DNA of 64,000 nt from positions 6,157,157 to 6,221,156 of the forward strand of contig CM040449.1 in the NCBI GenBank assembly GCA_022749755.1, written 5' to 3'. Origin of the DNA: Azadirachta indica (lineage: Eukaryota; Streptophyta; Magnoliopsida; Sapindales; Meliaceae). A model generated the notes under the pieces. It did no database searches. It was not told the DNA's origin and saw only the letters and a program-made list of their open reading frames with translations. How positions within the stretch are numbered: position 1 is the stretch's first letter; each line of letters starts with the position of its first letter. Of this stretch, positions 1 to 13,593 are shown piece after piece. Both the position numbers and the translations under genes were made by a program.

Positions 1-315
1 ATGTAATGTAAAGAAAAGAGGAAGTAGAAAAGCCAAACAAAGAGCACATTCCTACATTATCACTGGTCGGCTGTCCTTAAAGGCCGCAAGACACAGCTGA
101 AACCTTATCTCCAACACCACCACTTTCTTCTCTCTCTCCTCTCCTCTCCTCTCCTCTCCTCTATCATTGCCGCTACAATTCTTTGTACCAAATCATAATC
201 CCTTTAGAATCGAATGCTCCATCATGCCAAATCATTTGTGGGCTCCATATGTCACCTATATATGTGTTATGTGTCATCTTCCCTCCATTACAATTCTGAA
301 AGAAAGAATAATAAT

Positions 316-398
316 TAAGCAATGGTGTCATGTGTCATGTATCATGTAGTATCATTATATTAAGTAATGGTGTCATGTGTCATATATCATGTAGTATC
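316..398. repeat. Tandem duplication, 38-base copies at 45-base spacing
   Basis: Copies lie at 316-353 and 361-398 and differ at two positions. Each contains a run of short TCATGT-type words (GTGTCATGTGTCATG), so the copy itself is internally repetitive. It sits in AT-rich spacer about 2.2 kb upstream of the HD-Zip gene. It looks like ordinary replication slippage. Confidence 0.85.
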
Positions 399-1676
399 TG
401 AACAAATGAGAAATGGGTTCAACGAAACGACAGGAGAATCCGCACTAGTGCTATTTAGAATCCTTTGTTTGTAAGCTATCTTTTTATCTTTATTTTGTCG
501 TTTTTGTTAATATTGTTTAGGTTAGGAAAAGATTAGTTTATTTATTGTGAACATATATAATTATTCCTAATCATCCCTTAGACCGAGTTTATTATAATTT
601 ATATAATTATATAGTATTGTATTCTCCACTGTGACAAAGTCAATATCTATCTAATAATTTCAAAACTTGGCGGTGAAGGCTTGGATAATCCTATCTTACG
701 GTTGGCCATAATACTTTTCATGACCTAATCATCTGATAATCACTTTTCATTATATCTAAGTCTTTCTTAATAAATTAATTAATCACCATTAAATTAAGGA
801 TAAAAAATTTAAAAAAATAAAAAAGTTGAAGTATCTTAACGGTTAGATGTCTTATCCGTATAAAATTCTCACCCATGACCCACCGAAGGGAAGCATTAAT
901 GAATTTATGGATTCGTCGGTGGATTAATCGTACCATATTGGTTGTCATTTCCCATCACTTATTTTCACAGGAAAATGATATACTTCCACATGATTAAGTT
1001 TTATGCCGTTGTATGGGTAAGATATGTATTCATTATCATAGATGACCAAAAACTAAAGTACATTATTAAAAGATCTGATTATTATTTATGGTGATTAAGT
1101 GATTAGTTCAGAACTCGGCATCAACTCTCTCGGCCAAGCAATGATCTGGTTCACGCTAATCAACTCCGAGCATTCCCGTCCCTACCTGCTATTATATCTC
1201 GTTTGAAAATTTTTTTGTGGTATTTTCTACAGATTCCACCCCTAACAAATTAATATGCAGTACAGACGATTGGATGTGGAGGCCCCAGGCCCCAGATGAG
1301 TACAGTATATGAAGTGGATAAATCTTCTTTTCTTCTTCACATTCACCGAAAGTGGTTGATAATAGGTGCATGCTCTAGTCTCTAAATGATTTTTCTACTA
1401 TATATATGCAGACAGTGTGGTTAATTTGCACAATTATCAATACATTTGGAATTAAAACGTGGTAGCATTAGAGATTATACTGTTATAAAACAGAAAAATT
1501 GAATCTTAAAGGTAAAGTAACATGTAAAAAGGTACACAAGAACTGCTTGATGTGGATTCAATCCATCATATATATGTATATATGAATGATATATAACTCA
1601 GCATGAGCCATGAGTTTAAGCAGGTAAAGGCCACGCGAATAATAAAAGAGGGGATCATCCTTTTTGTCACATCATC

Positions 1677-1707
<31 letters not shown>

Positions 1708-2503
1708 GCTCAAATCTATAGTGAGATCGAATTAAGGCTGTCTTTAATCTTAGTTAAATCTCATTTTGTGCTATTTCAAGTTGGTAGGTCGTCGGCATCT
1801 TTATGTACCCTCAGCTAAGAATCAAGTCAAACAGTCAAATGATGTGCCAAAGAATATATATATAATGAATATATTTTAAGGAACCAAGTTTACTAGAGCC
1901 CATATCTTGTGGGTGAAGCATGGCATTAGTTTAGTGGGGGTACATTTAGGTGGTTTGCAACTAGGTGTACATACATATTCATAATTTATGAGTCTTTATT
2001 GACTCCTATGGATGTTGTCTCCTTTCTCTATAATGTCACTGATTAAATTCACCGCTAATCTACGCTATCTGTATGAACCCTAAAAATAACTCTCAATTTA
2101 TTTTTTACACCGACAAGAATTTAGTGTATGCACGTCATACATAAATATTTTCTCTATAGGTCTGTCCACGTACGACTGTGCATGTAAAGTAAAAATCAGA
2201 GTGAAAAAAGAAAAAAAAAAAGGTGAAGGGTCGAATTATTCTTCTTATATATTTGGAAGCTCTTGTGTACATCCACTTTTCCATGTGATTCCACGTATGC
2301 CATCCATTCTATACATTGAATTTTGTATGCCTAGATAGAGAGAGAGGTTTTTGTCTCTAATAGTCAACCTATGTGGGGAAAGCAGATGGGAATTTTCCCA
2401 ACTCCATAAACAAGATTCGTTGCCCTACTCATTTCCTTTGATTAATAATCTCTCCACAGAGCCGAAACCCCATAAGAAGACCTCTTCACACTCTCTCTTC
2501 CCC

Positions 2504-2510
2504 TATATTT
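2504..2510 (+). promoter_or_regulatory. Possible TATA box for the HD-Zip gene
   Basis: A TATATTT word in a pyrimidine-rich setting lies about 94 bases before the chosen ATG. A start site about 30 bases downstream would give a short leader. The assignment rests on position and sequence only. Confidence 0.3.
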
Positions 2511-2603
2511 CTCTGAAAATATCTTTTTCCCACATTCATCTATATTGCGCGCGTGTTCTAGCTACTTCGAAAACCAGATTATCAGAGGTCTCAACTCTAA
2601 CCA

Positions 2604-3605
2604 ATGGAGTTTGATGATGTTTGCAACACAGGCCTTGATCTAGGGATTACTACGCTGCCAAAAACCGGTCATCAGCTAAAGAAGAAGAAACTGTCCTTGA
2701 AATACGATCACTTGTTGCCATCTCTTACATTAGGCCCATCAGAAGATATGTTGAAATCGGCAACGAAGAATGATGTTGCAGGTAAAGTATGTGAATCTAC
2801 CGATGTGCACCAACAGGCTTCTTCTATGAGTGCAGTATCATCATTTTCTAACACTAGTGTGAAGAAAGAAAGAGATGTTGGTGATGAAGAGGTGGAGTTA
2901 GAGAGAGTTTCTAATTCCAGGATAAGTGATGAAGATGAAGACGGTAGTCCAAGAAAGAAACTTAGACTTACCAAAGAACAGTTTGCAACTTTAGAAGAAA
3001 GCTTCAAAGAACACAGCACTCTCAGCCCCGTATACCATCTATCCTTATCTTGATATTTCTCTCTAAATTTATTTGCATCTACAGATGATATGTAATTGCT
3101 TTTCTTTTTAAACTTTGATGATCATTTTTTTTCATATTTTAGAAACAAAAGCAAGCTTTAGCAGAAAAGCTGCATCTGAGGCCGCGACAAGTAGAAGTTT
3201 GGTTCCAGAACAGGAGAGCCAGGTTACTCGATTCACAGATTATTAATCATCACTATCTACCTTGAAATGTTTGATCTTTACTTGAATGATTTCTCATTTC
3301 TTTTCTTTTTCTCTCTGCGTAGGACTAAGTTGAAGCAAACTGAGGTAGATTGTGAGTTACTGAAGAGATGTTGTGAAACACTAACAGAAGAAAATAAGAG
3401 GCTACAGAAGGAGCTGCAAGAGCTGAAGTCATTGAAATTATCGGCGCCTCTTTATATGAAGCTTCCTGCGGCAACTCTCACCCTTTGTCCGTCTTGTGAG
3501 AGGCTTGGCAGTGGTGGTGATGGCTCTACGACCAATAGTTCTTTCACTTTTGGACCAAAGTCTCTCTACAATTCCTTTACCAACCCATCTGCAGCATCTT
3601 GCTAG
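2604..3605 (+). CDS. HAT22: Class II HD-Zip transcription factor, HAT22-like
   Basis: Nuclear DNA-binding protein of the HD-Zip II family; members bind dimeric AATNATT sites and mostly repress, often in shade, auxin or cytokinin responses. Three exons read 2604-3029, 3143-3222 and 3323-3605, giving 262 residues. All joins keep frame and use GT..AG. The N-terminus has the family signature [10 protein letters not shown], and LDLGI and SLTLG are EAR-like repression motifs. The homeodomain runs from about residue 117 ([10 protein letters not shown]) to 172, with helix 3 [12 protein letters not shown] leucine zipper follows (about 170-205), then the redox-sensitive CPSCE motif at 224-228, diagnostic of class II. 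Both introns fall inside the homeodomain coding part, as in relatives. The N-terminus and C-terminus fit HAT22/HAT9 better than HAT1-4. Exact orthology within that pair is inferred. Confidence 0.93.
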
Positions 3606-6600
3606 GCAAATAAGGGGCCGGAACATTCTTATATTTTGTTCACGGCCTCTCTCTCTGTCTCGTATATACACATATGCAAGGGATTAATTAATTAGTCAAG
3701 TTAATTTTAATGTAGACTCTCTATCTCGTGTACAAATGCTGTAAATTCTTAAAAAGAGGTTTGCCAATGGATTGTTTCCTTAAATCTTTTTTTTAATTAT
3801 ATATATATATATTCTTCAAAATCACGGATAGTGATTATGTATATTTTGCAGCCTGTAGCTTGTGATCATCGCCTAACTCCTTTCTGCTTGAAGTTAACTT
3901 CATGGCCTCAACTCATAAAGCATAATCACATCATTAAAGCACCTCACAAAAATCTTTGTTCAACGTTTTTGTACTTGTCTTTTGTGTTAGAGAAAATCTC
4001 GATTATTATACATGAGAATGGTTTCTTGAATCTTGAGATCAGAGATTCCTGAAAACCCTTTTGGTTCCGTTCCATCAGGCTGCAGCCAATATGAAGAGAT
4101 GTGCGTCCGAAGATGGCGGCATAAATGGACCGATCACATCCATCCCCCATGCGGCGAATATATATGTTCTAGCAATTCACCAGCACGACTATACTACTAT
4201 AAAGTGCAGAAGTTTCACATACCTTCATATTACGTGACTCAATCCTTTCTTAACCCTAAACAGAATCCTTACCCTAATACACAACATTGTTAACTTGACA
4301 TATATAGTCTCCTCTTAAAGACAATTTCATTATTGTTTGGTGTACTACCTTCAGAGAAAACAATCTTGGAAAGAAGAAGGAAGGAGTGCGAAGTAGGGTT
4401 AAATAGACAGACAATATCCTAGGATCTGGTGGATCATGACCCATGATCATGTATGTTTCTCTCTGTGATCCTGTTTCTGATTATCCATTCTAAGAACTTC
4501 AGCTCCATGACCATTCCATCGGCAGCGCATCAGCCGCTCAGAATGATTTTCTTACCTTACAAATTGCAGTTGTTGAACAAGTCATAGATATATCTTGTGA
4601 AAAAGAAGTCGTATAATTGGTCGAGTTTTTCATTGTCGGCACATATTTATTGAGGCCTTGAATCGCCCCGTTTTATATGGAATACCTTCCATGACGTACT
4701 GATGAGAGTATGATACACGTAATAGGTATTCAATTTGACGTTTATAATTCGTCTTTGTGACATCCTACCTGCCTTGAGTAACAACAGAATACGTAACACT
4801 CTTCTGCATGCCACACCGGTTTCAGTATAAGACAATAAACTTCTAAAAATCGTAGTTAAGACAAATAAAAGAAAGACGCGCGAAGCAAAACCCTCCAGCT
4901 TAATTAATTAATCAATTAATCTAAGACATGTGCGACTTCACCCAAGAATGTGATTGATTAATTAGTAATATCTATAAATTTATTTATTTGAACTCTTTGA
5001 ACTCCCGGGATACATTGCTCTGCAAATGGATGTCGTTTGTTGGTTTAATAGTTTATATTAATTAGTTGCTGCTTCTAAGCAGTACCACACTGCCTGGGGG
5101 AGTTGGTGCACGCCAGGATGGAAGATCATCATCACCAACACGGTTGTCTGGATCATCCTGGCTAAAAAAGATGGAGAGAAAAAAATGTTATCTTCATCAC
5201 CATAACCAGTGAATTGGAACACATGCGCCCAGCGGATTGGCGCCACTTACTTACCGGTAAGTTTTATTCTGTTGTTAAGAGATGAAAGGTTGAAACTGTG
5301 GATTGCATAATTCATCTCATATTAAATTAGTAAAAGGAAGAGGCGTGCGGGATCACTAGTTTATCCTTTTATTAAAAAAATTGTTAATGAATCAACACTG
5401 GCTCATCAAGACCATATATTTGTCTCAGAAGGAAAAAAAAAATCCCGAATTCCCCTTTGGAGGACTTGCAAAAGTTTAGCTCGGAAGCACAAGTCCCTTT
5501 CTTTTTGGAAAACATTTCGGACCAGGAGGCTTGATAGTTGAATTCAATGCCTGATTGACAGTGACAATAACTGTGTATCCTTCCTGTACGAGAACATTTA
5601 TACCATTCACGTAAAACTGTAAAACAGAAGAAAATGTATGCTGGTACGGAGGGGCGGGTCAAATCTAACCCGAAAAATTAAATATATTTAAAGTCAGTGT
5701 ATATGTATATTTATATATATATATAAACATATCCACAAAGCAAGATTTTCCCTGAGCATCGCATCACTGATGACTTCACTGTGTCTGTTGGAAAATGACA
5801 ATCAACTGTTAGATAATGGTGCTGCTCAGTGCTCACCGGATCAATAGGGACGGCCTGCCTAACTCCAAACCTAACCAAAAACGCCATCTTTCTCAATATA
5901 TCATCCAATAATATGTGGGTTCAGTTGAAAATGAGCCGCATGTACTTTGCAACTGCTTATATGATTATTGATCATCTGTTTAAAATGTAATAATCCGTAC
6001 GGTGCTGTTTTTATCCCAGGCCGCCTTAATTTTTTTCCAAGCACGACATTGAAAATGAAGTTAGTTTCGAATAAACATTCTATACCGGCCCACACATATC
6101 AACTTTATCAGATTTGGGCTACGGGGATGTTAGTTCTAATACATCTTAACCATGGGCTTCAAGTCATTCAGAACACGAAGAGATAAAATCAGGTAAAAAC
6201 AATTAATATTGGGCCGCATAACATGTGGACTATTGCCCCAACACTACATGCAACCGAAATCTGCTTCCCCCTTAAAGAACTACTTCGCTGGCCCAACGAA
6301 ATTTCACGTTTCTTTGAAAAAAAAAAAATAAAAACAAATTCTATCAACGGATGTGGATGAAAAGATACCATGCGAAATCTGCGGAAGTTACGTTCATTAT
6401 TCGGCCAAACACTACATCCTCCACGAAAGATTTCATCATTTCCTGAGAGTGACGATTTATATCCTTCAACATCAGAGATTGATTTCCAACAAATTTTATT
6501 GATTTAGAAGCATGCGAGTTTACCAAGGAAAATGAGAACAACAGCCAGGGCTGAAAAGTATCATATACCACGCATCCACTCCAAACAAACTCCTTTCTAA

Positions 6601-6979
6601 TTATGTACACTTGACCACTAGTAATAGCAGAAGCACTTACAGACAAGCATATTCAGAGTTCATACTACATTCTAAATCACCACTCTTTTCTTTTTCTTTT
6701 TTCTTTTTCTTTTTTAATGTTTACCTCCTTAATCACCCAAGAAGATAAATGAAAACCTATTGCATTCCATATCCTGAGCCTGAATGATCACCACATTAAC
6801 ATACAAGCTACACAAAATCATGGAAATTGGGCATATTTCTAAGTAATATATTATCAGATATTATGTCGTAGGACATTACATAACTCTCTCAATTGAAAAG
6901 CAAGTAGCATGAATAACACTTTCATGCTACACCACCAACACTATATTATCTATTGAACTCACTTTTGTATGTGAGTTGC
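3606..6979. other. Convergent spacer between HD-Zip and KNOX genes
   Basis: The two flanking genes end towards this stretch, so both 3' untranslated regions should lie in it. The rest is AT-rich with dinucleotide runs (for example 3796-3812 and 5703-5727). Some minus-strand pieces between 5058 and 5900 look mildly coding (see findings) but do not assemble into a gene. No RNA gene or clear transposon was recognised. Confidence 0.5.
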
Positions 6980-9900
6980 TCATGGTCCCAAACGGTATGG
7001 ACCATCTCCCATATAGTGCCCATCCATGTAAAGAGCTGCATTCTGTGGATGAAGCCCATCCATTACCATGAATTGCATATCTTCGGAAGGTTTCCAGTGC
7101 CGCTTCCTTTGATTGATGAACCAGTTATTTATCTGCTTCTGATCCAAACCAGTTGATTCAGCCAATGCCAACTTCTCTGTCTCCTGTGAATTGCCACAAC
7201 AATTTTTTAGTTACAATACCAAGATGAAAACTACTAAGTTAATTAGTAATTTTAGATACACTTACTGAAGGATAAGGCCATTTGTAGTGTAATTCCCACC
7301 AGCTAAGTAGCTTCTGCCTGGCTTCTTTGGGGAGCTTCCCTTTCTTCTTTTTCTTGGATAGCTCTTGTTTGAGGCTACTTAAGTAGCCACTGTATTTCCT
7401 CAACAGGTGATTTTTCAGTTCTCGATCTTCGGCACGAGGATCAATTTCAGGTAGTTCTGCTTCTCCACCACTATTATCTTGATCTTCTTCAGATGAACCA
7501 ACACCCTCACACTTCTCATCTGTTAAGTTGTCAAAAAAGAAGTGCATGAACTGAAGCATAAGCACTTGACCATAGCAAAGATTGGTGATGCATATCAAAT
7601 ACTGAAAACAAAATTATTGCAATTGTCCAATCAAACTCCCCTCTTAGTTGCAGTAAACTTAAAATTTAGGATTCAGTAATTTCTTAAATAGAAGTACATA
7701 TGAGTGCGGCAATGCTTATGAAACTATAAAGGAAAACACATTCTAGATCATATATAAGGAACATTCCCGTCCTACCAACAAAAAATCATCAGAAAATAAA
7801 TCAAGAAGTATATTCATTTTCCTATTGAAATCTGACAGGATTTCCATGTATGTATTAACACGTCATATTTTATGCTGTAACAGATAAAATAAAATTTGAA
7901 TGGAACAATCAAATATTAACTCCAAATGCATCAAGTAGCACATGTTGCCAAATGTGTCATGTTTCCTTATATGTACTTCAACAAAAATGAGTTAGTGATG
8001 GCATAAGTGGATCACAAATGCCAAAAAGACAAATGATAAAGGTGACCTCATCTGTTGACCTTCTCACAGACAGCAAACTTGAGAATTCCTCAACTTCAAC
8101 ACAATCTTATAAGGAGTAACTAAACTTTAATCTCGAGTGTTTGATCAAAATTCAGGCAACTTAATTTTCTTTAACATTATCCTTGCACATTTTTTGAATC
8201 TTGGCAACCCCAATACACTTCTTACATTCATTTTAGAATGTGTCATCACCACCCAGCAGCCTAGGGCACAAAGGATTGCGAATCTTATAATCCTTTTGTA
8301 AGGCATCTCCCACATCTAACATTATTTGTCTCAGACACCATTTCAGCTACATTTATAGGTTATTTCAGATTTCTTGGAGCTCCATGAGATAAAGTAGTCA
8401 AGAACTTCGCAGGTATTGACTTAGCATGACTATTAAAAGACATTAGATCCATAAAAAATGAGCAGATGAAGATATTTTGAACACAAATTATAAGCTTGAA
8501 ACTATGATAAGTTAATTTTAAGGGTAAAAAAGTACAAACACATACACATAGGAAATAAAGTGCTCTATATACAAAAGAACATGGCATTTTAAGCATAAAT
8601 GAAAGGATAATGATGCTTAAATGAGAATTAACCCTTGAGATTATTATTGCCAAATGCCAAGTAGTTGAAATTCATTAAATCAGACCGTTGCTGTAAATTA
8701 TTGTAGCAAGAGAAAATTAATCTCGCAGAATGACACTTAGCTAAAATTGGACGCTAAGATTTTCTTTTGCAGCTCTTTTTTCTTATCCAAAGAGTGGTCA
8801 CTTCAAACAGAAGCTGTCAATAGCAACACATGTATATCTACAGTTATTCTACTACCACTAGAGTAACTAATTCAATGTCATTACCCTCTCATGAATAGTC
8901 TCCCTAGTAGTCTAAGAACAGTATTTACCAAACCATTTCAGACCAAAATAACTAATATGCTTCCTCAACTTGCTTTAGGTAAATGAGTTTGTTTGAAGGT
9001 ACTTTTTAATTGAAGCAGAAGACATATTCTCCCTATAGTGGAGAAACAAAAGATGCAGAGATAACACAACTAGGAAAGAAACCGTGGGCGAGGGGGTAGA
9101 GCCGTTTTCGGTAAGAACAAAACTGACCACGCACTAAACTTATATGTGAAACTAAACAGAACTTCTAGCTAATTTAAGACCAAAATGAAAGAAAAAAGAC
9201 TTGTGATAGTCTCAAACAACATCTGACAGTGAAAATTTTGCACTCCTCTTGCCCATTCCTGAATTCCTTATGACAAGATATGGGGCTACCTCAAAATTTG
9301 CTCTAATTGGCAACTTCCATATTTATCATGAAGTTGCCTTCACACTTTACCATTGGGAAAAACCTCTTGATATTTCATTCAGGCTAAAAGAGAACCTATG
9401 CTATTCTCAAGCTCAATTGAGAGTCATAAAATGATATCAGTATCTCAAGCATGTGACCAGGACAAGAAATTAGCGCTCCTGAACTCACTTAAGTAGATAA
9501 ATAGTATAGGCATATCCATCAATGCGAGATTGCAAAAACCAAGAAAAATAGGGAGGTAGAAATGAGAAATAGAGCATCACTCGTATCATCCACGAAAATA
9601 TGTGACAGGTTCACAGAGATTAAAGATAGTCATCTCTCAAGAATCAATGTAGATGCAAATTAGTTTGAAGTAACTCTCACTGCAGCGGCTTGTAAATACG
9701 TATATGGTTAGTTTACTATAGATTGATATGACATAAGCTTTGACATATCCAAATCCATTAATTTTTTTTCAAATTTAAGACAACTATGTTCTGCACATGC
9801 TAGGAAACAATAGGAAACTCCTTTACTCTTCTCATGGTTAACCTAATCATTGAACTGATTACTTAGCCAAAAAAGCAGTATAGATTATATTACAACTTAG

Positions 9901-12191
9901 CTAAACCAGCAAAATTTTTAGAATTAACACGTCTATTAAGGTTAACGTTACATGACTATTGAGACACCGACTTGAAGATTTTATCAGTGAATTGTCAAAA
10001 TCCCTCGAAGTAATGTTTAAAATAAACCACCGTCTGAGAGAAACAATAAACGCTCGAATAGAGAATACATTTAGAGCTAATACCATTACCAGATACATCT
10101 TTAGCACCAAAACAGACCCGTCTTTTTGGGCAAGGATGAGCATAGCTTATTTCTCCACGATGGATCAGACTCGAAAAACACGATTCTGGAGACAAGCTTC
10201 TGCAAAAGAAGCTCTCCTCTGCGTCTCTCTACTAGGGGCATGAATGTGACGCTTCCTCAAGAAATCAGCAGCTTTCGAAGCATTTTTTGCGTTATATGGA
10301 CGCTAATTCAACTAAATATATTACTATTCCGACCCCAAGCAAATGGACAATCAAAAAGACTAATATTTTTTAAGTAAAGATAATTCTCCGATTAACGTCC
10401 TATCAAGATTAAGAAATAAAATAAAAAAAAACCCACCGGTGAACGGACCAAAATATATATATATATATAACAAAAATTCAATAAAGAATTTTTTGCATTC
10501 TGACAAAAGCCGTACAGGCTACATGGGTTAGCACTGATTTGAACAGCATCCTATGTTCTCAAATTTTTCATCACTTTATTTAAGAAAATAATAAGCATTT
10601 TTGCTACTTTATAGTGAAGAATAAACTCGGGAACGACAACTGTTATAATGCCCTACCATATCGAGGTAAGTTGTATCAGAGTACCCTATAGAATCAGATC
10701 TAGCTGAAGGAGGAGGAGGCAGTCAAGATTTTGGGAAGGAAAACCCTAAAAAGATTGGCTTTGTCAGCAATTTTCAGGCCATTGAAAATCCCCCATTAGA
10801 GAGAAGCCTACGTGTGATTTAATAATTGTTTATTGGTTGCAGCATGATCACTTGCGTGTTTGTTTCTCCTTTAAAGGGGATTTGGAGGACGTGTAGAACA
10901 AAGAAATCCTACATTCTAATATAAACTAGTGATTAGGGTTTGCTAAGCTGAGATACTGCATCATTCTCGGGTCTGTTAAGTCTTCTATTATCTCTCCTGC
11001 ATTATTGGACTGCGTAATAGCGGTCAAAGTTTCCTTCTCCAGGAACGGGAATTAATGCTTTAATCAATGAATGAGAAGGATGCGAGATCTTCTAAGGACT
11101 AATCCGGAGACTGAGAGTCTGAGACTGACTTTCAGTCTCTGCACAGTACAAAATGCCAAAGAAAACCCATATCTGCAATAACGAAACTTGTTGGATTTTA
11201 GCGGTTTCTCTTTTTTTCCTACGATTGTCAAGGCCCAAATCTCTCTCCTTTTTAACGTGATCATATGCACACGCATAATTATGGTTTTCAAAGAGGAAGT
11301 ACCTGGATTGAAGATCCGCACGGGTCCATTGCTAAGCATATTAAGCTGAGTTTCGATCCTCCGGATGAAATCCATGGCTTCTTGTATAGGCCTTGATAGC
11401 TCTTCCCGGTACTTGACAAGCATGTCGTAATAAGCTTCCTGTGTTTTGGTTCATATTAGTTTCAAATCAAAATATGTTAGGCTTTAAGCCACAAACAAAC
11501 TTAAGAGAGACTTCGATTGAAGTAGTTATAAAGGTTAAAGCCAAGAAAAAAACAAAACACCATAAACTGATCGAGTTCTGGGTCTTTGGAACCGTCTCTG
11601 GAACTAGTTGATGATCGCTGCCGTGACTCAAACTCCTGTCTAGCAGCTGCTAGCCGAGCCGCCACTTCAGGCGGGGCTCCCACCTAAAAGAAAGCAAGGT
11701 TGAAGGAGAGAGTCAAACTATAAACTGAAGGCTCTTACAGCTCCCGTCTTTACTATATCCGAGAACTTTTTGTTTGTGGGTGTGTATTTCTAGAGTGTGA
11801 AGTTAAATACCTTTTGGCAATCCATATAAGCTTCTAAAAGGTTGGAGTACTGAGGATGGGCGATAATCTTGGCTTTAATAGCTTCTGCTTCAGTAGAGCT
11901 CTCACTTCCTTCTTGTGATTGATGCCCTCTCATGAGAGGGTAGTGAAATTTTTGACCAAGATGTGAAGTGCCGGCTTCAGTTTTCACGATCGGATGCGTC
12001 TCAGACTGAAAACAACTCCCTGATTGTAGATGAAAGCTGCTGCTAATTGGCATCTGGGTCTGCTGAGTACTAACGTTGGAGCCACTATTTGCTCGACCGT
12101 ATGATGAAGAATTGGGTCCAAGAACCGGAGAAGAATACAAGAAATTTCCTCGAGGAGTACTATTCTCGTTTAGATTATTATATTCCTCCAT
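6980..12191 (-). CDS. KNAT1: Class I KNOX homeobox protein, KNAT1/BREVIPEDICELLUS type
   Basis: TALE-class homeodomain regulator of the shoot meristem, internode and pedicel growth; acts in the nucleus with BELL partners. Five exons read 12191-11811, 11683-11561, 11438-11303, 7519-7266 and 7183-6980, giving 365 residues with every join in frame. KNOX1 (about 105-150) includes [23 protein letters not shown]2 (about 162-207) starts [20 protein letters not shown]. The GSE-like acidic linker, then ELK from residue 247, precede the three-residue-extended homeodomain ending [15 protein letters not shown]. The C-terminus [18 protein letters not shown] is, as I recall, essentially that of Arabidopsis KNAT1, which supports BP rather than STM or KNAT2/6. 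The start [10 protein letters not shown] also matches the family. Intron 3 is very long (7520-11302), a known habit of KNOX genes, where it can carry regulatory sequence. Confidence 0.96.
7520..11302 (-). other. Long intron 3 of the KNOX gene
   Basis: The intron is 3,783 bases long and separates the KNOX2 exon from the ELK/homeodomain exon. It is mostly AT-rich. The part from about 9,900 to 10,350 is less AT-rich than its surroundings and holds a 46-codon open minus-strand stretch without a start codon (see findings). In other plants this intron carries conserved noncoding elements that keep the gene off in lateral organs; I cannot show conservation from one sequence. Confidence 0.7.
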
Positions 12192-13545
12192 TTATCAACA
12201 AACCCAGATGATAAAAGATACACTAAATCTAGAAATAGAAACAAAAGAAGAAACCCAAAACCCTAAAGGACGTACTAGGTAAAAAGAAACAGAAACCCTA
12301 GAGTGTATAGCTAGACAACTTGTCATCTATAGCAGAAAAAGATTTCCTTCATTGCCAAGTTGAATCTAGTAAGTTGAGAAGTCATTAATTTTGATAATTG
12401 GGAACGAAAGGTCTTTTTGTACTTTATAATCAAGGAGGTCTTGAAGTGAAGTTGCACCAGGACTTGAACATATTAGAGATCAAGACAATATAAAGACCAA
12501 ACCAGAAGAAAAATACAAGAGTAGAAGAGCGAGAGGCGTTCTCACATGGCTGTGGGGACTAGGGAAGAAGATGTTGCTTAGCCGGAACCGGCAACGGCTG
12601 CGTGTATTGAGTGGTTGACAAGACGTTTTTTTTTTGGGAAGAAAAAGAAATATTTGAAAACTATTAAAGGCAAAGGAAGGCCAGGAGACAAGGCAACTAC
12701 TAGATTGTAGATTTTTCTCTCTCTCTCTTTTTCATATTTTATTACACTTCGTTTCACGGACGATCCAATTTTCACCTTATTGTAGCTGCTCTTGGGCTTT
12801 CTCATTTGACATTCTACTCCTCTTCCTTTGCTTTTATAGTCGGTCCGTCGGTCAGTCAGTATCCTCCTTCCTTGTGTGACAAAAAGAGAGAGCCACCCAC
12901 CTAATTATTTAATATTTTATTTTTTGAATTTATTAATTAATAATGCAAAACATGCATTATTATATACATGTTGTGTTTTGGAAAAATATTAGTTTATTTT
13001 AATGATTGATTAGTATTCAATACATGTTCAAATTTCAATGATACGTATCATAACATTTGCATTATCATTACGAAATTCTTTTACAATATTTTTTAATCAA
13101 ATAGATTTTTCTGTGTAATATAGCATGGAATCTCAAAGCAACTTATAGGCCTATTATCACTGTTCAGTGGAGCACATTCTTATTAATTTAATTACACACA
13201 GAACTTCTCAATGACTAAGTTCCTCAACATCATATCAGTGATCGGGAATATTTTATAATAAATTTATTCTTAATACGACAACCACGTCAAGAAATGAAGT
13301 ATAAATATAAATTAATATATAGAGTAAGGAATGGAAGTTCCGTGCCCTCTAATTAATCAAAAAGTGTTGAATTTAATTGCTATTTCTCGTAAAACCGATT
13401 AATTAGTTCAACCTTCCGGAGCGCGCTAGGCTCTGATTACTGTGGTAGTGGCGATTGCTATGAACTGGATTTGTGATTCACTGTAAAAGATTACAAGTTG
13501 AAATTCTTTCTCATGCATTTTGGAAAACCTTTTCGGCACAATGAA

Positions 13546-13593
<48 letters not shown>

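Larger units (their letters stand above)
1..2603. other. Intergenic / upstream region of the HD-Zip gene
   Basis: No coding region is supported. The left part has a CTCCT-type pyrimidine tract (about 131-165) and the duplication at 316-398. Short AT dinucleotide runs occur near 1675-1700. The last few hundred bases should hold the promoter and leader of the HD-Zip gene starting at 2604. The only open frames are short and unlike known proteins. Confidence 0.6.
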
